Source: Lenzites betulinus
Lineage: Eukaryota; Basidiomycota; Agaricomycetes; Polyporales; Polyporaceae
Length of the DNA: 64,000 nucleotides
Direction of reading: 5' to 3'
NCBI GenBank assembly: GCA_022264855.1
Contig: JABYQU010000068.1
Span: forward strand, 62,001 to 126,000
In this document: positions 1 through 11,512 of the stretch, piece by piece
How positions within the stretch are numbered: the first letter of the stretch is position 1
How the letters are laid out: each line of letters starts with the position of its first letter
The notes under the pieces: model-generated
What the model was told of the DNA's origin: nothing
The model's input: the letters and a program-made list of their open reading frames with translations, nothing else
The model's database searches: none
Translations under genes and position numbers: made by a program

Positions 1-2454
1 GAGCCTGACGTGCTGTAGCTGTGGGTGGGTCCCGAAATATTCCGGCGAGAGGCAGATTCATACGTCTCTGAAGTCTGTGGCGAGTGGAAGTACCGCGGCT
101 GGGTGAATGGAGACGAGCCGCTATCACCGAGAGCAGAATGGGGACGCGGGAACGGATCCTGAGAGGGCGAGGACAAGCCAAGGTACGTGCCACCCCCGGA
201 TGGACTGCCGGTGTGGGAAGTGGCAAACTGGCGCATATAGCCTGGCGAAGGAATCGAGCGGGCAATGTCAGGAGATACGGTCAACTCAGTGTGAGCAGAC
301 GTGATCTCTCCAGACGACGCGCTCGGAAGCGATGGTGCCCCAGAACTGCTCCCCCCTGTTGATGGACGTGTGAGCAATGGCAGAGGAGGTTGTGGCACAC
401 GCGTGTTGCGACCGGGCTGCAAACTCGGAGGATGCCTGTTATAAGCATCCTTCAGGTTGTTCATGCTCTTCGCCGCTCCGCGCACAAGGGTGTGTTGAGG
501 CGGCTTAGGTTCTGGCTTGCTGTTGGGATGCTTCCAGGTTACTGCCCAGGTGATTGGCACCTGCTTGTTAGACTTTTTGCGCGACGATTCACCTGGACGA
601 AGAGCTAGCGCGCTGGTCATGCCTGGGATTGAAGGGGGACTCAGGGGGAAACGGCGACCTTCTGGAGTGGTCGCAGGAAGGTCGTTTTTGTATCCGCCAG
701 ACGGCAGGTCTGAGGCCGAAGGGACCATGATCCACGGGTCGCGGCGACTCCTGCTCTCCAGAGGGTCGTACCCAGCCGTCCGCATGTTACGAGGGCTTCC
801 CTCCTTGCGCACGTCGCGCTCCTTGTGTGGCTCTCTCCGTCTCCGCTCACGATCTGACTGCGCCCTCTCCTCTCGCTCCCTATGCGCCCGCCAATGCTGG
901 TTAGAGAAGCTGGATGGCTGCCCGTCGTTTGTATGGCTCCTCTCCCGTTCCACGTGCGGCTCGTTGAGGGCGCTTGAATAGGGTTCTGTCGGGGTCGGGT
1001 GGGTGCCGTCCACGAATCGCGAGCTCTTCGGAGACGTGCCCGAAAGCGTAGGCATGCTAACGTTGGAGTAGAAGGGATCCGGTCGGTACGGGTGCGCCTC
1101 CGGGCTGCGCAGAACCGAGCGTTCGGGGGAAAGCATGCCGGCCGGAGAGCGCGACCGGTGACGTCCTGGAGGGGACGAGGGACGGTAGCCTGGCGTCGGC
1201 AATGTCCGTGCATGTACGGTGGGACGGACAGGTTCTCGGGCGTCCCGCACGACGTCGGTGTCGCCGTGGTCGAGATCATCCGACACCGATGCTTCATATC
1301 CGACCTCGGCATGATGCGCCTCGCTAGCCGACGATTGGCTGTTCTGGCGGAGCCGCGTGGCGCGATTGGGACGCAAGGGTGCATAGAGATCCTGCTGGGG
1401 CAGGACTGGCGGGGGAATGGTGTTGACCGTCGTGCTGGTGATCTGGTCGTAGACAGCCTCGTGGACGGTGGCGGAGGAATGGGAGACGAGCAGCTTCAGA
1501 TTTCCAGAGTGATCGCCACGTTGCCGGTACAGGTCAAAGAGCTCCTCATCGGTAAGGGCTTCGCCGATAGCGAACTGTCCAACTTCGGTCCGATAGATGG
1601 AGTAGGTAGCCTGATCTTCGTCCGAGATTTGGAGCTAGAGAGCGGCGAATTGAACTTCCGAATGTGAAGTGAATGAACACCGCGACGCACCTTCGTAAAA
1701 ATGCGTTCTCGAATGAACGCGGGGGTCATCGCACCCGTGATATCTACGACCTGCAGGTTCTCGGCGTCGGTGGTCACGAGGACAATCACCTTTTCCATCG
1801 GGCTGGAGCGAAACATTGTCGGAACGGGGGCATATGAATCCGGCGTTGCGACAGTGGGTGACTGCGGTGCTGGTCAGACACTGTAGCGGCGAAAATAGCG
1901 GACGGACGTACTGTGGCCGGACGGGCACCGCTGAGAGAGCCGCGGCGGACGGGTATCTGCTGCGACCGCATGCGCTCGTACAGTCGTGGCCTTGAGCCTG
2001 GCGGCGTGTTGTCGCTGCGGTCCGACGGGGCGGGCTTGATCGTGTCTTGCCTGACGGTGCCGTCGTCGGTGAGGTGGATCCCGGGGCCGGTGAGGCCCGG
2101 CGTGCTGGGCGGAGGGGTGGATTCGACGGCGGGAGAACCGCTGCTGGAGGGAGAGGAGAGCGTGCCATTGGAGGGATTCGAGCGGGGGTAACAATGGATG
2201 TCGGTGGTTAAGGGCGGAATTCGCGAATTGGCGGAGACATTGTGGTACCTATCGTTGTAGTAGGATCCTGCTGAGGGGATGGAGCTGGAGGGGCTGGGGA
2301 GTGGCCGAGGGTAGCTGTAGGGCTTGTATGGTTCCGCAGGGGGCGGAATGCCCTCGTCGCTGCTCGACTCTGGGGAGACATTGCTGACAACAAGCACACG
2401 GCGGGGCGGTGGTCGGCGCGACCTCTGCGTGACGGATCTGGTGTCGTCGGACAT
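1..2454 (-). CDS. BCK1: BCK1-like MAP kinase kinase kinase, N-terminal part (cut by window edge)
   Basis: The gene starts at the ATG at 2454-2452 (MSDDTRS...) and runs off the left edge, so the kinase domain is not in the window. Exons are 2454-1912, 1861-1691 and 1634-<1. Both introns (1862-1911, 50 nt; 1635-1690, 56 nt) are GT-AG and keep ph. 0. The first exon is Pro/Ser-rich and disordered. Exon 2 carries the motif EKVIVLVTTDAE and the block ITGA..AFIRERIFTK; exon 3 continues with YSIYRTEVGQFAIGEAL and DEELFDLYRQRGD. In fungal cell-wall-integrity MAPKKKs this small N-terminal domain precedes a long low-complexity linker and a C-terminal kinase. The rest of exon 3 is open to base 1 and rich in Ser, Pro and Arg, as expected for the linker. 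By family it should act below PKC1 and phosphorylate MKK-type kinases; that role is inferred from the N-terminal domain alone. Confidence 0.82.
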
Positions 2455-3266
2455 GGTATGAACGGCCGGGGCGGGCAGGGGAAGAGGAGAGGGTAGGAGG
2501 AGGGAGGAAGCGGGGGCGGGATCAGTGGTAGCGATGATTAGGCCGTGGTGAATGAGCGGAAGAAGATCCAGGCGCGTTGACCTCGGCCAGCCAATCTGAA
2601 CGTGCTCCGGAGAGGGTGGACCTCGGAAGGGAAGGTGGGTGCTCTGACGGGTGCGGGGGACGCGCGGGCGGTGGGCGGGGCGTCGTGCAGCACGACGAGA
2701 AGACGGAGGGAGGCTGAGGCCCGGGCGAGTGGACAAGGCACAGCGCGCGACGGGAGGACGTGCACGTTACCGCCGGCTGACTAAGCTCGGCAGGCCGCCC
2801 CAGAGGCAGCTTCTCAGTTCACTCCGCCAGTCTCACCTCGCCCTCCCCTCCGCCCGCGCCCTTCTGGCTTTCCGCACACATGCCCGCCGCATGCCCACCC
2901 CGCCCGCGACCGGCTCCTCGTCCCGCGCAGCGTCGCCTGCACGTCCCCGAGATGAGCTGCGCACCCGGCCTCGCGCCGTCCCCCCTGCCGCCTGGGTCAG
3001 CCCACGCGCGGGTGGCGCCGCGCAGCCCGTCGCGTCCTTAATTTCGTCTCTACTCCCGGACATGCTCACTGTGCAATGTCAAATGCGCGTCTGTCACGTT
3101 TGTCCCCTCGCGATCATCTGATTGTCGCCTTCCCACTTTCCGCGCAATATCACTCCAGTCGCAAGGGACTGTTCGCACACTCAGTCCATCCATGTTACAT
3201 GTCCTTACAATTACAAAGTAGCCCGCAAAGGCACACGCGGCACAAATCCACTTCTCCGTCCCTCGC
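2455..3266. other. Intergenic: BCK1 leader/promoter and GID8 3' flank
   Basis: GC-rich. On the minus strand, bases about 2519-2463, just before the BCK1 start, form a nearly pure pyrimidine tract, which is common in fungal promoters and 5' leaders. I see no gene; open frames on both strands are low-complexity by-products of GC content. Confidence 0.5.
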
Positions 3267-4439
3267 CTATCGCACTCCGAACGACCCATCATTGAGGTCA
3301 AGCTGTACAACGCATCTCCGATAAGGCACCGTCCAAGCAGCCAAGATGTCGCGTACGCACCAGAGGCAGCTCAGCACGTTCTTCCAACATCACCTCGCCC
3401 CAGCACAGTAGCCTCAGCAGCCCCACCAGCTTCGCTTCCTTCCCTTGGCTGAGGCTCTCCAAGATAGCTGCGTTCACCTCCGCAGCAGTCTTCATGCGCT
3501 GCGTAGAAGACAGCAACTCGCTGACAGAGCTCGGCATGGAGGGCGACGACTCGAACGCCAACAGCGCCATCGTGCGCTCCAGTTCGGACAGGAACTCCGG
3601 GCTCTCCTCGCCGCGAGGCGCAAGTTCGTCCTGCGCGAATTGCAACGCCTCGGCGACCTGGCCTTGCCGGATGTATTCAATGAGCTTCTGCTGCTGCAGC
3701 TTGAAATAAAGTGCTGGATTCGTGTCCAGTATCTACAGAGCGTGTGTCTGTTAGCCTATGTCCCCTCGACTGAGACGGATCGCGGAGACGAGAATCATAT
3801 TGAAGACTGAAGTTTGGTGTTTAGTCTCACCATCGACCCCGAAGGGGGCTCAGCGTGGTGCATGAAAAGTTTTAATCCTTTCGACTCCGCCGCGTACGGC
3901 GCGTCACGACAATGAACGAGCCACTCACCTCAGGGTTCAGATCATTCACGCGTGTGATGGCTTCTCCGACATCCCCGCGCTGCAGGGCCTCCCGGATGTT
4001 CATCCTATTTTCGATGGAGTCGAAATCAATCGGCGCTTCCATGCCAGCTTCCTTGCTGAACTCTTCGGCCGCTGTCTTGTACCCCTCGATGACCAGGTAG
4101 TCCATTACCAGCCTGTTCAGATCACTGTGTAACCGTGGGGTCAGCAACACTGCGGCACCGAGAAGCAAGGAGGGCAACACGTCGAGATTCAGATAATACA
4201 TGCAATTTTTTTACTCATCAAGGAGTTCAGAGAGATTCCCAATTAAATTGTTCATCTTTTGACGCGGCCCTCTTCACAGTCGCGATAGAAAGGACGACTC
4301 ACTCTTTCGAGACCTGCACGTCATGAAGACGCCGCTCCCATTCCTCTTGGTAGATCTTCGCCTTGGGCTGCGTGGGCTGTATTTTACACTGGGGTTAGCA
4401 AACATCTTCAAAAACCGAGTACGGGGGGGTACAGACCAT
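3267..4439 (-). CDS. GID8: GID8-like subunit of the GID/CTLH E3 ubiquitin ligase
   Basis: Five exons are inferred: 4439-4437, 4376-4303, 4124-3929, 3732-3361 and 3302-3267, giving 226 residues. The core shows a LisH-type start (DLNRLVMDYLVIEGYKTAA), then CTLH (NRMNIREALQRGDVGEAI) and CRA-type helices (YFKLQQQKLIEYIRQGQV; LARGEES-like region; LLRLLCWGEVMLEE). Order and length match GID8/TWA1, a scaffold of the GID/CTLH ubiquitin ligase that in yeast degrades gluconeogenic enzymes. Exon 2 begins PTQPKAKIYQEEWERR and joins VSKDDLNRL. The start is the least certain part: it requires an ATG followed at once by a 60-nt intron (4377-4436) containing a good branch site (TGCTAAC). The last intron (3303-3360) gives the tail LPLLDLNDGSFGVR, which fits the family better than the unspliced reading that stops at 3298. 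Confidence 0.85.
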
Positions 4440-4729
4440 GAGGAACTCGTGGAAACTGAGAGAAGGAAGATTTATAGCAAGGAACGTAGTCGCTTCAGGG
4501 CAAGCTCCAAGGCGCTATGATGCATAAGCGCCCATCAAGCGGGCCTTCCAATCATCCCAGTATAGAAATAAGTACTTCGATGCACCGACGTGCAAGCTCA
4601 GTTTAAGTATAAAGGACAAACGATATACGTCTGGGCATTTAGTCAGTACGTATCGAACATGCTTCTACACTACATCAAACAACAGGTATGGTTTCATGCG
4701 CCGCAGATGAAGAGACGCAGGTACAATGA

Positions 4730-5518
4730 TCACGCCTTCGACACAACACCACCAGACCGGATGATATCCAAGAAATCGTCCTGTCCGAGGGTTGCTGCAA
4801 AGAATTAGCTGGGACATCGTCACATAAAGAGATATACACTCACTATCTGCGCCCTTCGCGATGCCCAAATCCTTTTGCTTCCCCTTCTTCTTCTTGTCCT
4901 GGAATGTAGGCGCGGGAAGCGTAGCTCTTCCTGTCCCTTTGTGAGTCTTCAGCTCTTCCGCAGCGGCGGCTGATGCAGCTTGTGATTGTTGGATGACGTT
5001 GAATAGCTTGACAACTACGCTAAAGTTTAGTGAAGTTGCAGCGAAACTATAAGGAAACACATACCGCCCCGCTGTGCCACCTTCCTCAACGCTCGTTCGC
5101 CCTCCCCACCCCAACCCCCAATGACGTCCGTGATTCGGCCCTTGTCCTCCTTCTCCTTCCTCTCAACCTGGAGAACCTGTTTCCCCTTGGCTTCAAGCTT
5201 GTCCTCCTTTCTTTTCCGCGCTACTGATGGCTTGAGGGAAAGTGGTGCTTCGGGCGCATTGGTAGTGAGCAGCGACTTGAGGGTTGCACCGAAGTTGACC
5301 GCGTCTGTCGCGCGTCGTTTCCTTTTTGATGTCTTCTTCGACTTTGCATGTTTCGCATCCTCGATCTCATCGTCAGTGTTGGGTTCGCTGGGTGCAGAGC
5401 TTGATCCGGCGTCTGAGGAAAATGCGTCCTCGTGCTCGGATCCGGAGAGCATTGCATCGTCGTTTTCTTGCTCCGGCACATCGTCTTCGGAGATCTTTTG
5501 GCGTTTTGAGGGCGGCAT
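4730..5518 (-). CDS. RRP15: RRP15-like ribosomal RNA processing protein
   Basis: Exons are 5518-5065, 5014-4844 and 4794-4730 (229 residues); introns are 50 and 49 nt. The start ATG at 5518 gives MPPSKRQKISEDD. The N-terminal half is acidic and Lys/Arg-rich. The conserved core has FGATLKSLL, KPSVARKRKEDKLEAK and RALRKVAQRGVVKLFN, the last running across the first intron. The C-terminus DDFLDIIRSGGVVSKA, which appears only after splicing at 4795-4843, is the typical RRP15 ending. RRP15 is a nucleolar factor needed for 27S pre-rRNA processing and 60S subunit assembly. The gene is divergent from the ankyrin-DIL gene. Confidence 0.9.
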
Positions 5519-5914
5519 GATAGAATCACGCGTAGCAGAGTGAGCGAGGATGGAGGTGGCTTTTGCGAAGAACTTGAAGAAGAGCTGGGCAAGACGCTTG
5601 CGATTCGCGAGCACGTGTCTGCAATACATTCGGGAAAGAGAGGCGCCCATAGCGGTTGCGCAGGTCGATCGCGCACGGCTGAGTGTTCTGGCTTGCTCAC
5701 CCGCGACGGCCTCCAACTCACCGTGCTCGCTGTTCCGCTCGTCCCTGACGTAGTGCTTCACGTCCCGCTCGCAGGCCTCCCCCTCCTTGCGCTGCACCCC
5801 GCACAGGAACTTGCCGGCGTGCCTGAGCCTTTGCGGTACCTGGTATAAGCTCAGAGGACCTTCCGGGGACCACTAGCAACCGCCCAACTACACCTCTACG
5901 ACGATACACTCAGG
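5519..5914. other. Divergent promoter region RRP15 / ankyrin-DIL gene
   Basis: A 396-bp head-to-head gap with a palindromic CACGTG at 5612-5617. The minus strand stays open from 5797 into RRP15, including LCGVQRKEGEACERDVK, but it has no ATG in a sensible place and no family match, so I do not call a gene. Confidence 0.5.
5612..5617. promoter_or_regulatory. CACGTG palindrome between divergent genes
   Basis: A perfect E-box-type hexamer, 95 bp upstream of the RRP15 start. In fungi this core can bind Cbf1/bHLH factors. About 16 copies are expected by chance in 64 kb, so function is only a suggestion. Confidence 0.25.
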
Positions 5915-8900
5915 ATGGCCTCCTCCGCCATAGGACCTGTCGACCTGACCGTCGAGCCCGACCTACAACCTCTCTACCCCACACCGGCTCAGATCTCGGA
6001 TCTCTTATCACCCAATGTTGGCCTTTCGCCTTCCCAGAAGGCGGAGCTGGTGACCCACTGCCTAACACGCGCCTGCGTTTTCGCAGACATCATGCTGCTT
6101 TCCTTCCTGCTCTCCGACTCGCAGGCGCAGACACATGTTGACCTTTCGAAGCAAGACGAGGACGGGCTCGGGCTGATTAGCATCGCCATCCTCGGCTTTG
6201 GCTCAGAGTCGGAGCGGGACATCGAGCGCGAGGAATGCGTTCGGCTGCTCGTGTCTGAAGGGTGCGACGTGAATGTCCCAGACCAGTGTACGTGTGTGTT
6301 GTGCTCCGACTGTTCTTGACCTCACCACAAGTGCGCATACGTTTAGCCGGGTGGACCCCGCTTCATTACGCCGCACTGCTTTCCCCGCCCACCCTGGTGT
6401 CCTACCTGGTTACACATGGATCCTCCCCACTGGCGCTGACAAGACGACGGTTATCTCCGCTGGACATTGTCACTGCGCACTCGACCGTTCCCGGTCGGGA
6501 GGACGTCGCATTTCTGCTCGAAGAAGCCATGCGCGAGGCGGGGTGGAAGGGCGGCCGAATGGAAGAGCAGCGGCGATCGCTCGAGAAGCGCATGCGTCGC
6601 CTAGGGAGGCGGCGGCACGTCCAAGAAGAGATTGAGAAGTCGCTGGGAATCCCCCAGAAATGGTGGGGTGACGAAGACGTTTACGGCGTCGATTCCGACG
6701 AGGAGCTGGACGAAGACGCGCCTCCAGAATCTGTACTTGTAAGTGCTCCCGGCACTGTGCCGTGTTGTGTCTCTCAGAATGAGCTGCAGACACCGCCGCC
6801 AGATTTTTCTTCGATGCTTGTGTTCTCGCCAATGTCTCTGCCAGACATTCTAGAGTCCCTCATCGTCACGTTCCCTCCGGCATTGCGGAATACTGAACCT
6901 GCGAATGCGCTCTACATGTTGGCGCGTTTCGCCTGCCTCAGTTGCGACCACAACTGGATAGAGGACCTGATTATTGGCGCTACCGACACGATTGAAGATG
7001 TCATATTTGTGAGTTATACGTAAGGATCTTCTTATGCGCACCGTTTGAGTTCTGGTTGTTAGGACCATGCGGAAGACCCCACATACCTGATCTTCTGGCT
7101 ATACAACACTACCGTTTGGCTCCACCTCATGCGCTGTGACAACGCGATCAGCCGGACATGCGACGCGCTTGGTTCGCTTGCGCTCATAGAAGAGATTCTG
7201 AATTCTGTCTTCGGTGCGTGACACTCAATCCGTGTGCTTGTGAGCGTTTACCGAGCGCCGCCTAGTCTTCATCATTCGTTTCGCCGAGCGAAGAATAGAC
7301 GGACTGCTCGACGCTGCATTGCTAGACTACTCCCCCCTTTCCAGCGAGTTCGAAGCGATCCAGTTCGAATCGGAGTGGTCATTTCTACGTTCTTTCGCGG
7401 GCAAAAAGAAAGCAAACGGGTCTATTTCAAACACCCCCACTGTCCGCGGTGTCCCCATGTCACCCACACAAGTCAGCAGACCCCCATCACCCTCATATCC
7501 GCCGTCCTCAGCATCTTCGCCGAATGTCCGTGGCTTTGCTTCGTTCCGACAAACATTCAGTCGGGCACGCGCCCCCTCGGCTGCGACACCACTACAGTCC
7601 TTGTTCACCGATGCTCCGCAGCCTTCACTCACCACCCCCAAAGACATGATCTCTTTCATGACAGCGTTGCACGCCTTCCTCATCATGTCCGGTATTAACC
7701 CCGCGCTGATCACGCAATTTTGGTCGCAAGTCATGTACTGGACCGCTTGTGAGCGCTTTCACTTCACACTCGCTATATCGGTACTGAAGCCATTGCAGGC
7801 GAGATCTTCAACCGGGTGTTAACTCGCAAGAAGTATTTGTGCCGGTACGTCACACGAGCCTGGACCATATTGCCACGGTACTCACCTCCTACAGCTCACG
7901 AGCCGTGCAGATCGGTATGAATCTGGGAGTGCTCGAAGAGTGGATAAGCAGCATGGAGCTGCCTCGAGGCGTGGGATCACACTTCGCCCCCGTACATGAT
8001 CTGCTAAATTGGCTCCAGGTACCGTGTCACGAACCCTTTCAGCACTTTTATTAACCCCGGTGATAGTGTCTGTCATCTATCACGGAATTCGCGAACCTCA
8101 TCGCCACGATCCAGACCATGAAGTATCTCAATCCATTGCAGGTCCGTCGGATCGGGAGTTTTGAAGGGCGTCTGTGCTAATTTGGTGACAGATGCGTCGC
8201 GCTGTCAGAGACTACAAGTACGAGGTGAACGAGGGCCGGATGACCGAAGAATGCAACCAATACCTCGCGCAATTGCAGAAGGACTGGGAGCGCCACCGCG
8301 TCAAGATGGGGGTGGAGCAGTTGCGGAAGGAGGTGAGAGCAGCCGCTCTAGTTCGTGGTAGCTCTAGACCGACGATCGACACCACAGCTCGGGGAACGCG
8401 AACGCGAACGTGAGGGGAGCGTCAGCGCGTCCCCTTCGCTCCACGAGGTACCAATAGCCTCCGACGCGTCCTCCGCGACCTCGATGGAGGGCACGGCTGC
8501 CCAGCGCTCAATCGACGCCCTCTTTGACCGGGCGCAGGAGAAGCTGCTCTGGGAACCGGCCAAGGCACCTGATCCGCTCGGTGAATTGTTGGATTCGCGA
8601 TTCATGCTTCCCCTCTTGCTTCCCTCGGATCCCCGCATGCTCGGCGCGCTTCCCACAAAGCCGCCGAGCCTCGACGAGGAGAAGCGCGCGGGGGTCCGGC
8701 TGAGCATCGACGGCTCGAGCCGCAGCGCGAGCCGTGCGAGCTTTGGGAACCGGGGCGCGATGGGCTGGCGGTTCAGCAAGCACCTCCGCGAGATCGGGCC
8801 GAGCACGCTGCAGTATGTGGACGGAAGCAGGGCTGCGGCACGCTGGACGCGGCCGGTTGACATGGAGGAAGAGGACGGCGACAAGGCGCCGCCGCCGTAT

Positions 8901-9065
8901 CCGTTTGATGATGACCCGAGCGGGGAGGACGGCGAACTGAAGATCGACACGGGGGCCGTGCATCTAACGGCGCTCACGCGAGCACCGTCCGGGAGAAGTA
9001 GGGGGAGGACGAGCGTGGCCACCGGCACGCCCATAGAGCAGCGGGGCGACCCGTTGGTGTCGTAA
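5915..9065 (+). CDS. Ankyrin-repeat and DIL (dilute) domain protein
   Basis: Exons are 5915-6287, 6347-7008, 7063-7213, 7266-7748, 7799-7844, 7895-8018, 8067-8141, 8192-8332 and 8388-9065 (910 residues). Introns are 48-59 nt, all GT-AG. The first third has ankyrin-type units (DEDGLGLISIAILG; GWTPLHYAALLSPP; RRRLSPLDIVTAHS) followed by a charged coiled-coil stretch. From about residue 280 a dilute domain follows, with YMLARFACL, YLIFWLYNTTVWLHLM, FWSQVMYWTACEIFNRVL, NLGVLEEWIS and LLNWLQ. DIL domains form the cargo-binding tail of class V myosins; here the motor is absent, so an adaptor or cargo-linking role is likely but inferred. The tail is disordered, with an ERERERE run and a PPPYPF motif. 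A 39-nt in-frame candidate intron lies at 6739-6777; it is shorter than all others here and I left it as coding. Confidence 0.88.
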
Positions 9066-9652
9066 TGGAAGAATCGTGTATGGACCTGCATTTCGTATTG
9101 CTCTCGTCACATGTAGACTCGGACTCGATACTGTCACCTCTGCTGTTTATTCACTTCCGCACTCCCGCCCGGTCGGGTTCATTTCCTATCTCTGGTGATG
9201 GTGACAGCGCATGCCGTTCTATTGCTGCATGTTTATGAGGGTAGGCCGGGACAATACGTACTCGGGCATCTGCCCGGTCTAAAGATGCTTCACCTCCAGA
9301 CTCGCGTGCTTTGTGGGCGCCAGAGGGTCCAGCACCTTGATCCGCTACCGTCACCGTCTCGTTGACCCTGTCCATGACATATCCGACGCAGTTTGGTAGT
9401 CTCACTTCCCTGTCAAAACCCAAGTCACGCTCAGTAGTGTGGGTTCCAGAAACTGAACTGGAAGTGATAACAGCGGCCTGGCCTCCATCAGCACCGGTCC
9501 GCAGGCAGGAGCCCGAATAGGCACTGTTATCTCACTTTTGTATCTACTGATTCCCACAGATACTTCGTTGGTGTAGGATGCCTCCAAAGCAACATTAAGC
9601 TCCTTTTTGACCAGGTACTTTGTGCACCCCGCTATCGTACGGAGTGCTAGAC
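9066..9652. other. Intergenic, nothing recognised
   Basis: A 587-bp head-to-tail gap between the DIL gene and the hydrolase gene. It should hold the 3' end of the first and the promoter of the second. No family-like peptide or repeat is visible. Confidence 0.5.
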
Positions 9653-11512
9653 ATGTCTCGTGCATTTCCTAACACTGTGGCATCGGTCACAAACCCGCCG
9701 GTATTGGTCCTGCTGATCGCACCGAACCAGGATTCCTGGTGCCAACAGGTGAGAGGGCGGACATTGCTCTGCTGGTCCTTCACTCGTGTGCACATTGACA
9801 TCCTTGCCTCGCAGCTCAGTGAAGAGGGGTACACTGTGATTCGGGTGTCTTACCCTGTGCAGGATGGTGGCGATCTCTCGCGGAGTCTGTCCGAGGCTCG
9901 CTCTCAGCTTGAGGAAGCGGCGGTCGATTGGGCATTGGTGACTTACGGACTCGCATCTGTGGATATATCCACCGTGATCGAGCCATTGCGCTCACAGAAG
10001 CTGAAGGCCTGCGTGCACTACTCCCCGGTCGGAGAGTCCGGGCAGGCCCTCCTCCACGAGGCCGCTAACGGGTCGGTTGTGCCGTGAGTACCCACCGATC
10101 GCTGTACGATCGAACCTTCGCTGAGTGCGTGGCCCACAGCACCCTCGTCCACCTGTCGTCGAAGCAGGAAGCCCTGCACGCTTCTCTTCTCGAACTCGCG
10201 GCGGAAAAGGAGAAGGGCGCTCCAACGTCGCGCTACCCACCGATCACAGTCCATGCGTACCCGCTCGTGCCCCTCTCGCCTCCGTTCCCATTCTTGGCGG
10301 GACCCCCCATCGATCATGCGAGCGGAAAGGTCGGGACGATAGACCCCCATTTGCGCTCGGCGAACAACCTCGCGTACACTCGGACGCTGGAGCTCCTTCG
10401 AAGGGAACTGGGCCCTCATTTCCCGCTCGAAGAGCTATGGGAGAAGCACACGTACTATGTGAGCGCTGATTGCAATTATAGTAGTCGTATTAATGAACAC
10501 CGGCGCGTAGGAATTTGTTGAACGAGATGCACCCAGTAATGTCCTCGTCCACTTCCGGTGTAATAAGTTACTCATAGAAGCTTGTCATCAGAAACGATGA
10601 AAACAATGGTAGGCCATGCGCTCTATTATGTATCTGGATTGATGTGCACATAGCAACCGTGTAGGTATCCACGCCTTACGTGAACCACGTTCCCACCATG
10701 ACGGGCGGAGTAGGGTACCAGGACCTGGCACGGTTCTACAAGGTCGGTGGAAATTTGGACAAACATAACCATGTGGCTGACAATCTGGCTAGTACCACTT
10801 CACGAAAGATAATGTGCGCGGTCTCTCTTCAAATGACGTCCTGCACACACTGGCACTAAATTTATGTGCTTCAGGTCACGCCTCCTGACACGGAGCTCAT
10901 TACTATGTCCCGCACCTGTACGCTGTGACACTTACTCGGGGCTCGCCGCTCTCACTGAATCGACCGTTTTAAAGTGGGTGCCGACAGGATCATCGAAGAG
11001 ATGATCTACAAGTGCACACACACTACGGTGTGTGGCCAATGCTTCCAACTTGACATCAACATCCCTAACGTTTGATACCCTTCCAGGAGATCGACTACTT
11101 CTTACCGGGCATCAAACCTACAGGGAAGCCCCTGGAGATCGCCCTAGTTGGCGTCGTCGCATTCAGAGGAGACAAACTCACATTTGAGTAAGTGCCACTT
11201 CCACTTGGCGCTTCCTTCGATGTCTAATTTAGTTCTCCAGGCACATGTAAGGTCGAGCTTCTGAATGTGTACGGCTGCTCACAGCTCTGCTTGTTTAGCT
11301 ACTGGGACCAAGCCTCCGTTTTAGTTCAAGTACGTATTTCGATACAGATGACCACGTTGACGCTAAGTGGACTACAGCTTGGTCTGTTGGATACCAAGAA
11401 CCTTCCGGTGGCTGGTATCGAGGTCGCCCGGAAAGTGGTGGATCCGTTCGGCCTTCCCAGCAACACACTACTGACGAAGTGGCAGGAAAGTGAGGGACTG
11501 TCAATTGACTGA
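9653..11512 (+). CDS. Dienelactone-hydrolase-like protein with C-terminal SnoaL/NTF2-like domain
   Basis: Thirteen exons: 9653-9748, 9815-10083, 10140-10458, 10511-10535, 10592-10608, 10665-10742, 10793-10813, 10875-10917, 10975-11027, 11087-11187, 11241-11246, 11299-11329 and 11378-11512 (397 residues). The N-terminal half resembles the dienelactone hydrolase / carboxymethylenebutenolidase family (PVLVLLIAPNQDSW; GYTVIRVSYP; DWALVTYGLAS; HLSSKQEALH). The usual Cys nucleophile of a GxCxG elbow is not seen at VTYGLAS, so hydrolase activity is uncertain. The second half has the SnoaL-like signature TPYVNHVPTMTGGVGY, LARFYKYHF, PPDTELITMSRTLGADRI, EMIYKCTHT and EHIYWDQASVLVQ. Several exons are tiny (25, 17, 21 and 6 nt) and were placed because they restore these motifs. 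Intron 1 (9749-9814) is 66 nt and open in frame, so it could be retained. Confidence 0.87.
11241..11246 (+). other. Six-nucleotide exon of the hydrolase/SnoaL-like gene
   Basis: GCACAT lies between a 53-nt intron (11188-11240) and a 52-nt intron (11247-11298). With the flanking exon ends it encodes E-H-I and completes the motif EHIYWDQ. Skipping it keeps the frame but turns EHI into a single D. Confidence 0.75.

Noticed and set aside
5519..5797. N-terminal extension or separate small gene upstream of RRP15
   Set aside because: The frame is open, but RRP15 proteins start near the chosen ATG and the extension has no family match.
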